From assembly GCA_016282745.1 (NCBI GenBank), contig JAEELL010000146.1:1-64000 (forward strand): 64,000 bases of DNA. Reading direction: 5' to 3'. The notes beneath the pieces are model-generated. The model ran no database searches. It saw nothing but the letters and a program-made list of their open reading frames with translations, and had not been told where the DNA came from. Both the position numbers and the translations under genes were made by a program. The DNA is from Lachnospiraceae bacterium (lineage in GTDB: Bacteria > Bacillota > Clostridia > Lachnospirales > Lachnospiraceae). How positions within the stretch are numbered: the first letter of the stretch is position 1; every line of letters begins with the position of its first letter. Positions 54,471 to 61,856 of this stretch are shown here, piece after piece.

Positions 54471-54866
54471 ATGAAAGAAAGAGAAAGAATATTAAATGAA
54501 ATTGAAAAGATATCAGATTATATGATGTTTAGCACAGATATGCAGGCTGGATACAATCTTGCAATCGAAAAAGTTAAAGAAATAATCGCTGCTGAAGACG
54601 ACATCGAGTCTATTAGACGCAAGATGAGTTCTTTGTTTGGCGATGTTATGATTACACAACTTGCACAAGCAGGATACCATCAAGCACTTGATAGAATTAG
54701 AGTTATTGTTGATGGTGGAAAAGCTGAAGATTACAAATGCAAAAAAGAAAGAATGGAGAGATGCCAGGACTGTGCTTGCCTTGTCAGAGGTGATTACGGT
54801 GACTGGGTATGTGATGAAAGAGAACGCAATGTAATAACAATTTCAGAAGATGAATGTAATTGTTAG
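54471..54866 (+). CDS. Hypothetical protein with Cys-rich C-terminus, 132 residues
   Basis: Helical first 90 residues, then a Cys-rich end: CQDCACL, WVCDER and DECNC. The spacing suits a small zinc-binding module. AGAAAGGAG is upstream; ATG 54471 is preferred over the adjacent GTG 54468. Family not recognised. Confidence 0.58.
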   Translation: MKERERILNEIEKISDYMMFSTDMQAGYNLAIEKVKEIIAAEDDIESIRRKMSSLFGDVMITQLAQAGYHQALDRIRVIVDGGKAEDYKCKKERMERCQDCACLVRGDYGDWVCDERERNVITISEDECNC

Positions 54867-54886
54867 AAAAGAAAGGAAGGATTAAT

Positions 54887-55663
54887 ATGAGCAATACAAC
54901 AAATACAAATTATGAAGATAAAAGAGTAACTATTCTTGATGGAAATAACAGAAAGTTAGATGTATCAGATAAGCTTGAAAAATCAGATAATTGGAGACGA
55001 CCACTTACAGATAAGTCAAAATTGTGTATTACAATTTGTGATTACACAAATAAAGACAAAGGTGGTTCGGTAACGGCAAAGTTTAACTTCACGGTAAATG
55101 AGATTGCAGAGTTCAATTTTATGATGGGATTTGCAGGAGATTTTACTAAATCATATGACAGAATATTTAATTCGCCAGATGATAAGGGGCTTTCGCCGGT
55201 TAAAAGAATTATGATTTCAAGACAGGCTAAAATGCAAGACGGCTCACCATCTAAGTATCCTATTTACATTAGAATAGAAAATGGTAGAGCTAAATGCAAC
55301 GTAAACGACAAGGGAATGACATCTTTTACAAAGAACACCTATGTCTGTGATCAGAAAGCAGATATTAGATTATCTTATGAAGATGCAAGAACTTTGTTTA
55401 GAGAAAGCCAAGAATACATCGAGCGTATGAAGACTATATACGCACTTGAATTAAGAGGCTCAGTAGGAACAGGAATTGGAAATACTGAAGCCGAGGCATC
55501 AGAGGGAACTGTATCAGAAAAGAAATTTGTTGATGGAGTAAACTGCTTGTACAAGGCAATAGATGAGAAATTTAAAAGTCAGAATGAATACTTTGCAGGA
55601 GAATTAGAGAAAATTCTCAAAACTCTTAGTGATATTCATGAAGATATTATGTTTGGAAAATAA
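54887..55663 (+). CDS. Hypothetical protein, 258 residues
   Basis: ATG 54887 is 7 bases after GAAAGGAAGG. The first 150 residues contain beta strands and basic segments (KFNFTVNEIAEFNFMMGFAG, then RIMISRQAKMQDGSPSKYP). A helical C-terminus (about 205-258) may be a coiled coil. A DNA- or RNA-binding role is possible but not shown. Family not recognised. Last gene of this plus-strand operon. Confidence 0.58.
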   Translation: MSNTTNTNYEDKRVTILDGNNRKLDVSDKLEKSDNWRRPLTDKSKLCITICDYTNKDKGGSVTAKFNFTVNEIAEFNFMMGFAGDFTKSYDRIFNSPDDKGLSPVKRIMISRQAKMQDGSPSKYPIYIRIENGRAKCNVNDKGMTSFTKNTYVCDQKADIRLSYEDARTLFRESQEYIERMKTIYALELRGSVGTGIGNTEAEASEGTVSEKKFVDGVNCLYKAIDEKFKSQNEYFAGELEKILKTLSDIHEDIMFGK

Positions 55664-55676
55664 GAAAGAAACAAAA

Positions 55677-55705
55677 CAAGCCACACGATTTACTGTGTGG
55701 CTTGT
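55677..55705. terminator. Bidirectional terminator
   Basis: CAAGCCACAC / GTGTGGCTTG stem with A-rich and T-rich flanks, between convergent genes. The stop codon of the RHH gene lies in the stem. Confidence 0.8.
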
Positions 55706-55884
55706 TCTTTAAGTTTGGATTCTATTGCGTCAATAACAAAAGCGGTCATACTAACATTGTTATCTTTACAATGATTAACTATCGTTTCTTTCAATTCGGG
55801 AGTAACTAAAATAGTTAGTTTTGAAAAATTGGAAACATATTTTTTTGACGCTTTTGCCTGAGCTTTTGTATAAGTATTTCCCAT
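55690..55884 (-). CDS. Small ribbon-helix-helix (Arc/CopG-type) regulator
   Basis: 64 residues. A basic N-terminus (MGNTYTKAQAKASKKY), one beta strand (KLTILVTPELKETI) and two helices (VNHCKDNN, MTAFVIDAIESKL) match the RHH fold. The divergent intergenic region holds three copies of an AGTATATACC-type site over the promoter of the plus-strand gene, and these are its likely operators. GGAGG is 8 bases before the ATG. Confidence 0.72.
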   Translation of the reverse strand: MGNTYTKAQAKASKKYVSNFSKLTILVTPELKETIVNHCKDNNVSMTAFVIDAIESKLKEQATQ

Positions 55885-55915
55885 ATGAAATGCCTCCGTT
55901 TGCTAATATAATTTT

Positions 55916-56032
55916 AGTATATACCAATATATATATAATTAAAATAACAAAATTTTAAAATAGGTATTGCAATATATGCCGACATATACTATAATTCGAA
56001 TTAAGAAGTATATACCGACATATATATTATAG
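55916..56032. repeat. Three operator-like repeats in a divergent promoter region
   Basis: Copy 1 AGTATATACCAATATATATA (from 55916), copy 2 ATATGCCGACATATACTATAAT (about 55974-55995), copy 3 AGTATATACCGACATATATA (from 56007). Copy 2 overlaps the spacer and -10 of the promoter at 55967. Likely binding sites of the adjacent RHH protein. Confidence 0.6.
55967..55995 (+). promoter_or_regulatory. Promoter of the HTH gene, overlapped by operator repeats
   Basis: TTGCAA (55967-55972), 17-bp spacer, perfect TATAAT (55990-55995). Confidence 0.7.
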
Positions 56033-56061
56033 CATATTCTACAATGAAAGGAGGAATTTAT

Positions 56062-56568
56062 ATGAATAAGAACATTGAAGGAAGTGCAGCATTATTATTA
56101 TCAGTTTGTTATGGTATCAAACCAGACGTAGCAATTAAACTTACTAGAACGCAGGAGAGGAGATTGTTGACTCAAGAAGAGATAATCAGTCATGAAATCG
56201 AAAAATTCTTTGGCGATAGATATGATTTTATGAGAGAAGTATTCTTATATCATATAGATCACGACCAAAATGTAGATAAGACTGCAAAGAAGTTTGACAT
56301 TACAAATAAAACAGTAAGAAGTTATCTCGCATCTTTTGAAGAACATTACCTTGAGTTTAAAGGATTAATTGAACTTGGAAGACTTGATTACTACGATCAC
56401 GAAAAACTTTTCCCATTTCTAACAAGATATGGTGCATTCTATGTTAAAGAACAGGAGAAGATGAAGACAAATTATAGAACATATTTAAGATACTTGAATG
56501 GAGAGATTGACCTGAAGAGGTTGAAATTTATTACACATATGACGCCAAAGACATTGGCAGAAATTTAA
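56062..56568 (+). CDS. Helix-turn-helix protein, probable regulator
   Basis: 168 residues from ATG 56062, with AAAGGAGG 7 bases upstream. A central segment (VDKTAKKFDITNKTVRSYLASFEEHY, residues about 72-97) is a clear helix-turn-helix like those of sigma-70 region 4 or response-regulator output domains. No other domain is recognised. Its promoter lies under three operator-like repeats shared with the divergent RHH gene, so the two probably form a switch. A terminator follows. Confidence 0.6.
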   Translation: MNKNIEGSAALLLSVCYGIKPDVAIKLTRTQERRLLTQEEIISHEIEKFFGDRYDFMREVFLYHIDHDQNVDKTAKKFDITNKTVRSYLASFEEHYLEFKGLIELGRLDYYDHEKLFPFLTRYGAFYVKEQEKMKTNYRTYLRYLNGEIDLKRLKFITHMTPKTLAEI

Positions 56569-56597
56569 AGAGGCTTGGATTGAGCCTCTTTTTTTTG
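56568..56597 (+). terminator. Rho-independent terminator
   Basis: AAGAGGCT / AGCCTCTT hairpin followed by eight T residues, after the HTH gene. Confidence 0.85.
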
Positions 56598-56598
56598 T

Positions 56599-56874
56599 CT
56601 ATTTTTTCTTGTTCAGATAATCAATCATAAATTCCGTCAGTTCAGTCCGAACCGGATTGTTTTGCTCTAACAGATTGCATCTGTAATCTTTTATGTACTG
56701 GTTATATTTATAGCATTCAGCGTAAAGCATTACCGTGTTTACAAGTAAAGGATGAAAAAGAAGTGAAGCAGTGGCAAAAATACCAGTATAAGTCATGGAA
56801 TTTGTAAACAGAGCAAGTAGTACAAATGCAAAACTTATAGAGTAGCAAATAATCTCCTCAAAAATACTAATCAT
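56599..56874 (-). CDS. Small membrane protein, 91 residues
   Basis: Two hydrophobic segments (residues about 8-24 and 33-52, the second ending VMLYAECY) and a polar C-terminal 40 residues. It starts 15 bp after the recombinase gene on the same strand, so both are probably co-transcribed. Size and topology would allow a holin or toxin role, but there is no specific evidence. Confidence 0.55.
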   Translation of the reverse strand: MISIFEEIICYSISFAFVLLALFTNSMTYTGIFATASLLFHPLLVNTVMLYAECYKYNQYIKDYRCNLLEQNNPVRTELTEFMIDYLNKKK

Positions 56875-56889
56875 AATCGTTCTCCATTT

Positions 56890-57909
56890 CTAATCTTCTT
56901 TGATTTTTACAACATTTCTGGCCGCACGTACACGTTCTTTATCTACCTTGCTGTAATACTTGGCAGTCGTGTTTACAGATTCGTGTCCTAATGCTGTTGC
57001 TGTAATATAAATATCCCCCGTTTCGTTATAGAGAGCAGTTCCAAACGTACTTCTTAATTTGTGAGGCGTAATGTGTTTTACGGTAACGTCAGAAGTTGTA
57101 AACTTGCTTACCATATTTTCAACAGCCCTTACGGAAATACGTTGATGTTTCAATGAGATAAAAAGAGCAGTTAAGTCTTTCCTGTTACTTGTTAAAACCG
57201 GTCTCTCAATCTCTATATAGTCCTTTAAAGCCTTTTCCGCTTCATCAGACATATAAATTATCTGTTCTTTTAAACCTTTCCTTAAAATGCGAATTTCGCA
57301 CGATTCAAAACTAATGTCATCCATATTGATACCGACAAGTTCAGATACACGCATTCCTGTGGTAAGAAGTAGAACAAAAATTGCAATATCACGGTACCTG
57401 GTTTTATTTGCAAATTTAAGCTGCTTTTTTGATAAGCCGTTTCCACTGTTTATTTTGTCAATTATCTTTACGATTTCATCCGGATCAAGAGTAGTAATCT
57501 CTTTTTTTCTCTGCTTAGGTGTGTTTACAAGTAAAGCAGGATTGTTTTCGACAATTCCATGAGAGTACAAGTATTTATATAAAGCTCTAATAGAAGATAA
57601 TTTATTGCTCTTGGTGACTGAATTATTTGTTCTAATATTGCCGTCTTTATCTTTATACTTTGATACGTAAAAGATATATTCTTCAATATCTTTAGGTGTG
57701 AGGCTATTCATATAAGCAGCATCGATTGTTTCAGCCTCAAGTTCATTCTTTAGATAATCGAAGAATAGTTTTAAGTTGTAGGCATATCTGATCTGAGTTC
57801 TCTGCGTATTTACAGTGGATGTTCCAACAAAGAAATCTCTACAGAAATCCGGAAGCAAGTCTATTAATCCCTCTAAGGTGTTTTCGTTTTTTAAAGTTTC
57901 TGTAATCAT
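56890..57909 (-). CDS. Tyrosine recombinase (XerC/phage integrase family)
   Basis: 339 residues. N-terminal SAM-like DNA-binding domain (FLDYLKNELEAE..., TNNSVTKSNKLSSIRALYKYL) and C-terminal catalytic domain with Arg187 (TTGMRVSELVGI), HKLRSTFG (His-x-x-Arg), LGHES and Tyr318 (TTAKYYSK). All catalytic residues are present. It lies well inside the element rather than at the boundary, which suits dimer resolution or inversion, though it may also be the integrase if the element is circularly permuted. Seven TGTAAAC-type motifs lie in or next to this gene. ATG 57909 has only a weak ribosome site. Confidence 0.88.
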   Translation of the reverse strand: MITETLKNENTLEGLIDLLPDFCRDFFVGTSTVNTQRTQIRYAYNLKLFFDYLKNELEAETIDAAYMNSLTPKDIEEYIFYVSKYKDKDGNIRTNNSVTKSNKLSSIRALYKYLYSHGIVENNPALLVNTPKQRKKEITTLDPDEIVKIIDKINSGNGLSKKQLKFANKTRYRDIAIFVLLLTTGMRVSELVGINMDDISFESCEIRILRKGLKEQIIYMSDEAEKALKDYIEIERPVLTSNRKDLTALFISLKHQRISVRAVENMVSKFTTSDVTVKHITPHKLRSTFGTALYNETGDIYITATALGHESVNTTAKYYSKVDKERVRAARNVVKIKED

Positions 57910-58080
57910 AATTTTCTTTTCAGAGTCTACAAGAATAACGCGGAATTAAACTGTAGAACAGTGACTCCTTTCAAATGTATTGATATAAATATTATATAAA
58001 TTACAAGGCATCAAACCCTTCCTTTTGAACTCCAAAACACATATTTTTATACATATAATGTTTTAAAATGCCTTTTACGA

Positions 58081-58108
58081 CGTGAAAGAGACATTTCACG
58101 CAGTGAAA
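58081..58108. repeat. GTGAAA/TTTCAC inverted and direct repeats
   Basis: CGTGAAA (58081-58087) and TTTCACG (58094-58100) form a 7-bp inverted repeat and a third GTGAAA follows at 58103-58108. This looks like an operator or initiator-binding cluster. Confidence 0.4.
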
Positions 58109-58322
58109 GCGATTTTTATATACAGGGACATACAATACTTTTTTGTTACCACTACTTTAATGACATAATATAGAGATTTACTTCCGAAAATATGAATATA
58201 TTCCATTCTAATCCATATTACTTCTGCATTAATACGAGAAGCTTGTGCCGATTATTCCTTATAATCCATTCCAATTCCGTATAAATCCTTATAAAAAGCT
58301 CTGAAAGATAAATCAAAAAATA

Positions 58323-58351
58323 TTGACGAAGCCATGCATTTATACTAATAT
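58323..58351 (+). promoter_or_regulatory. Promoter of the candidate small RNA
   Basis: TTGACG (58323-58328), 17-bp spacer, TAATAT (58346-58351), in the gene-free region. Confidence 0.65.
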
Positions 58352-58357
58352 TTAGGT

Positions 58358-58482
58358 ACACGATACATTTCTCGCGTATCTTGAAAAGCTATACACGCTA
58401 GAACTCCTTTCTGGCTTGTGATAGAAAATTATTATAAAAAAACGGTGTCCATTCACTTTGTGATTGGACGCTGTTTTTTGTT
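58358..58482 (+). ncRNA. Candidate small RNA of about 125 nt
   Basis: It lies between a good promoter and an intrinsic terminator (13-bp stem with one mismatch, about 58444-58473, then TTTTTTG). An internal hairpin GCTAGAA / TTCTGGC (58398-58414) exposes CTCCT in its loop, complementary to the GAAAGGAG ribosome sites used throughout the element. No open frame with a ribosome site fits. Confidence 0.5.
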
Positions 58483-58552
58483 TACAAAAAATATTTGTAG
58501 TGATAAGATTATTCCATAACACTATAGTGATTCATTCTAGTGGATCGCTCCA

Positions 58553-58591
58553 GGGCAACCGAAACCCAATACCCGGTTGCCCCGTTTTTTT
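58553..58591 (+). terminator. Second plus-strand terminator near topB
   Basis: GGGCAACCG (58553-58561) / CGGTTGCCC (58574-58582), then seven T residues on the plus strand. It may back up the small RNA terminator; read on the minus strand it lacks a T-run. Confidence 0.7.
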
Positions 58592-60701
58592 ATATAAAGT
58601 CAAATTTGTATTTATTATCCTTAATACTTAACAATGCATTACTCTTCTTTCCAGATTTCCATGTAAATCTTCGATTTATCTGTCCACCTGCTAAAAGAGT
58701 CTTAAAATCTTGTAAACTGAGCTTTACTCCAAAAACTTCTTTGCCTAAATAGTATTTGCATGACTTTTCTTTCCAACCAGAACAGTAAAATCCTTTATCA
58801 GATTCCATTATCTGCTTACCGCAAATCGGACATAGTAAATCCGTGTTTACAGATTGAGATTTTTTAGCGTATTTGTTGTTCTTTTTCAAAGGATTATCGT
58901 CTGAAGCTTTTGGTAATCCCTTTAACTGCTCTGTTAAACGCTTTATATCATCGATCATTTCAAGATAATATGTATTAGCATCATATTCGCCCCGTTCAAC
59001 AGCTGCCAACTTACCTTCCATTACTGCTGTGGTATCCACGTTTACAAGTTCTGTTCCTGATAAAACCTCTGCAATATAATTCCCTTCAGGCGTTGCCTCT
59101 AAATGCGATTTCTTACCCTTTCCGACTTCTGCAATATAATTCAAACTGATTACCTTCTTTATGATGCTATCTCTCGTGGAGGACTGCCCTATTCCACTAG
59201 CATTTTTTAGCATTTTGGCATTGTCTTTGTTCATTGCAAATTTACCGCAATTCTCCATATCTTCCAAAAGAGTTTTAAAGTTATAATGACTCTTAGGTTT
59301 AGTATAAAGAATGTTTCCTTCAACACCGACTATATCCACAGGATCATCGTCATTTAATTTTGGAAGGAATTTCTCTGATGTATTATCTGGGATTACTTTT
59401 GAATAACCTTCCTGTATAACACTCTGCCCTTCAGATAAGGTTGTAATATCTCCAAACGAGCAAATTACCTTAGTTTTAGCAGACAGTTTATTTGGCATAA
59501 ACAGTGCTACTACTCTTCTGGCTACCAGTTTATAAATATTGGCTTCTATATCTGTTAAATCTGTAAACTGAGCCTTTTTTGCAGTAGTAATTAATGCGTG
59601 ATGGTCTGTAAGTTTAGAATTGTCTACATATTTGTTTTTGTGTTTACAGATTTTAGATAATGTCTCCACGTCATTTATTATTCTTGATATTTCAGAACTG
59701 TATTCGGGTATTTCTGCTAAGGCTCGTAAATTATTGTCCAGCTCGGAAGCAACATTTTCTGAGATATACCTGCAATCAGTTCTTGGATATGATAGTAATT
59801 TATTTTCATATAACGACTGAGCAGCTTTAAGAACAACATCTGGCGAATATCCATAAACAGAGAATGCTTCTTTTTGCAATTCGGTCAGATTCAACAATAA
59901 AGGTGGCTCCGTCTTTTTTGTAGTATTCTCTATTTTTATAACTTTCCCTTCAGCTGTGGCTGTATTCATTAGTTCCTGTATTTCTTCTTGAGAGTTAAAC
60001 TTGTAATCGTTATGCTCTCTTAGAAGTTTTCCTGTAAACTCGCTGCCGTCTTCCGTTTTAATCGTTAAGGTGCATTCATAATATGGTTCCGGAACAAAAT
60101 TCTTTATCTCTTTATCTCTGTTTACAACCATCGCTGTGATAACACTCATTACTCTTCCGACCGAGATTGAGCAACCTGTAGATAAAGATGCAGCTCTTGA
60201 ACAGTTCATTCCCATAAGCCAATCATTCCATTGTCTTAGATACGCAGCCTTTTTAAGATTGTTTTGTGGTTGAAGCAAATTATCAAATGCTTTGCAAATT
60301 CCGTTTACAGTTAAGTCTTCAGTCCACAGTCTGAGTTCTGGCAGTTTACAGTTTAAGCTTTTTAAAATTTCATCTACAATCAGTTCTCCCTCACGAGCCG
60401 GATCACCAGCATTGATAACCAAGTCATAGGAATTGGTTTTAAGTGCATCTTTAATTGCTTTATATCTTGTAAACCCATTTTTTGAAACTTTGGATTGAAA
60501 CCTTTTGGGAATCATTGGTAATACATCTAATTCCCACTTCTTCCATTCCGCACAGTATTCATCCGGCTTTAGCGTTTCCATCAAATGACCGGCGCATGCA
60601 AGATATGTAATGTCATATTTCTTGTTTGGATAGTTAGCGTAACCTTCTTTAATCGCTTGCGCTAAACTTGGTTTCTCTGCAATAAGCAATGCTTTAATCA
60701 T
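58590..60701 (-). CDS. topB: DNA topoisomerase III (type IA)
   Basis: 703 residues. N-terminal Toprim domain (LLIAEKPSLAQ with catalytic Glu; NAGDPAREGELI acidic motif), central domain with the active-site Tyr305 in SYPRTDCRY, and a C-terminal zinc ribbon (CPICG, then YCSGWKEKSC). It decatenates DNA; element-borne TopB is common on conjugative plasmids and ICEs. GGGAGG precedes the ATG. Ten TGTAAAC/GTTTACA copies fall within this one gene in several reading registers. The iteron array at 60727 lies just upstream. Confidence 0.93.
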   Translation of the reverse strand: MIKALLIAEKPSLAQAIKEGYANYPNKKYDITYLACAGHLMETLKPDEYCAEWKKWELDVLPMIPKRFQSKVSKNGFTRYKAIKDALKTNSYDLVINAGDPAREGELIVDEILKSLNCKLPELRLWTEDLTVNGICKAFDNLLQPQNNLKKAAYLRQWNDWLMGMNCSRAASLSTGCSISVGRVMSVITAMVVNRDKEIKNFVPEPYYECTLTIKTEDGSEFTGKLLREHNDYKFNSQEEIQELMNTATAEGKVIKIENTTKKTEPPLLLNLTELQKEAFSVYGYSPDVVLKAAQSLYENKLLSYPRTDCRYISENVASELDNNLRALAEIPEYSSEISRIINDVETLSKICKHKNKYVDNSKLTDHHALITTAKKAQFTDLTDIEANIYKLVARRVVALFMPNKLSAKTKVICSFGDITTLSEGQSVIQEGYSKVIPDNTSEKFLPKLNDDDPVDIVGVEGNILYTKPKSHYNFKTLLEDMENCGKFAMNKDNAKMLKNASGIGQSSTRDSIIKKVISLNYIAEVGKGKKSHLEATPEGNYIAEVLSGTELVNVDTTAVMEGKLAAVERGEYDANTYYLEMIDDIKRLTEQLKGLPKASDDNPLKKNNKYAKKSQSVNTDLLCPICGKQIMESDKGFYCSGWKEKSCKYYLGKEVFGVKLSLQDFKTLLAGGQINRRFTWKSGKKSNALLSIKDNKYKFDFI

Positions 60702-60726
60702 TCATTTTCCTCCCTGTGTTTTCGTC

Positions 60727-60793
60727 TTAATGTTATTTTAATGCGTGCTAATATGTATTTAATGCGTGTTAATGCGTATTAAATAAACATTAG
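60727..60793. repeat. Helically phased TTAATG iteron array (candidate centromere or operator)
   Basis: TTAATG or close variants (TTAATG, TTAATG, CTAATA, TTAATG, TTAATG, TTAAAT, TTAGTG) recur with AA steps near 60729, 60740, 60750, 60761, 60771, 60781 and a last one at 60792: spacings 11, 10, 11, 10, 10, 11. Three copies extend to TTAATGCGT(G/A). All face the same side of the helix. It lies between the lepB terminator and topB. Confidence 0.65.
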
Positions 60794-60806
60794 TGTTATT
60801 TATCTA

Positions 60807-60840
60807 ATAAAAAAGGACAAGCCTTTTACAGCTTGTCCTT
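60807..60840 (-). terminator. Terminator after signal peptidase gene (minus strand)
   Basis: Minus strand AAGGACAAGC, loop, GCTTGTCCTT, then a T-run. It ends the par-lepB operon. Confidence 0.85.
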
Positions 60841-60843
60841 GCC

Positions 60844-61437
60844 TTATTTTATAACTACACCAATTACATCATCGATTGCAACCGGACCGAAATCTCTTGA
60901 ATCGGTAGAGTTATCTCTGTTGTCTCCAGCAACATATATATACCCTTTTTTTACTTCAATTTCTTGAGTAGGCATTAGTTTCGTATAATTAATAGTGTAA
61001 GGTTCTAAGAGCAAAATATCTGCATATCTTTTACCGGCAGAATCATATAAGCCATCTTTGTAGAATTCATGATCGTATCCTAAATAATAACCAGGCTTGC
61101 TACCGAAGTGATTAGGATCTTCAACAAAACCAATTCCTGTACACTGTGGAGCAATAACTCTTTTAATGTACACTTCTCCATGTGTTTGCTTGTCATTCTT
61201 AAAAATCACAAAATCGCTCAGTCGAATATCATCAGTGTTAGTTGAATACATTACTAATTGACCATTTTTTAAAGATGGGTTCATTGAGTCACCAGATACT
61301 CTGGCAAAACCATAAAATCGAGTAAAGGTAAATACACCGATACCAGATACGGCTATTACAATCAAAACAAACTTAGTAAAAGCATGTGATTTTTTCTTTG
61401 AGGTTTCATACGCCATAGTTACATTTTCTTCGTTCAT
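60844..61437 (-). CDS. lepB: Signal peptidase I (element copy)
   Basis: 197 residues. One N-terminal membrane helix (about 21-40) and the type I peptidase motifs: SGDSMNPSL with nucleophile Ser51, YIKRVIA with general base Lys92, and GDNRDNSTDSRDFGPV. It would cleave signal peptides of exported proteins outside the membrane. It is co-transcribed with the ParM/RHH-like genes, 21 bp apart. A dedicated peptidase suggests the element exports proteins, perhaps for transfer, encoded outside this window. Confidence 0.9.
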   Translation of the reverse strand: MNEENVTMAYETSKKKSHAFTKFVLIVIAVSGIGVFTFTRFYGFARVSGDSMNPSLKNGQLVMYSTNTDDIRLSDFVIFKNDKQTHGEVYIKRVIAPQCTGIGFVEDPNHFGSKPGYYLGYDHEFYKDGLYDSAGKRYADILLLEPYTINYTKLMPTQEIEVKKGYIYVAGDNRDNSTDSRDFGPVAIDDVIGVVIK

Positions 61438-61458
61438 AGTAAAATCTCCCTAATAAAT

Positions 61459-61845
61459 TTATTTGCCGTTCATCATCGCCCCTAACGTATCAGCAAAAAC
61501 ATCGTCAAATTCGCTATCTTCGCCTTCTTCATCGTCGTCATCATAGTATTCTAATGACACAATTCCATCATTTTCATCAAATTCTTCTTCGACTACTTCT
61601 TTCTTCTTTGGTTTACTTGGTGTGGTCTTTGTTTGTTCTGGCATATTTTTAACCATTTCAAGAATATCATCTAAGTCGTTTGTATCGCACAGATGATCTC
61701 TTTCGTTTAGCAAAAGAAGGGCTTCTCTTATAAGAGCAGCCTTTCCTCTTGCCGGAACTGATTGCAAGACTTTAATTGCCTGTAGGTCTCGTCTGAAAGA
61801 CAAATTAAACTGAACCGTAAACCTTCCTGGATTCTTCTTTGCCAT
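61459..61845 (-). CDS. RHH protein, probable ParR-like partner of the actin homolog
   Basis: 128 residues. N-terminal RHH-like region (RFTVQFNLSFRRDLQAIKVL, then GKAALIREALLLLNERDH) and a long acidic C-terminus (EEEFDENDGIV, DDDDEEGEDSEFDD). It begins 11 bp after the ParM-like gene. A small RHH protein directly after an actin homolog is the layout of type II (ParMRC) partition loci, where ParR binds the centromere and its C-terminus contacts ParM. The array at 60727 is a candidate site. Confidence 0.7.
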   Translation of the reverse strand: MAKKNPGRFTVQFNLSFRRDLQAIKVLQSVPARGKAALIREALLLLNERDHLCDTNDLDDILEMVKNMPEQTKTTPSKPKKKEVVEEEFDENDGIVSLEYYDDDDEEGEDSEFDDVFADTLGAMMNGK

Positions 61846-61856
61846 AACAATCTCCC

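Larger units (their letters stand above)
57910..58589. other. 680-bp gene-free region: repeats, promoter, candidate small RNA
   Basis: Very AT-rich. It contains the recombinase leader, GTGAAA/TTTCAC repeats (58081-58108), CCTTATAA and CCATTC(T/C)AAT-type repeats (about 58195-58300), a plus-strand promoter (58323-58351), a short RNA candidate ended by a terminator, and a second terminator before topB's stop. No coding frame is supported. It would suit a replication or regulatory locus. Confidence 0.5.
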
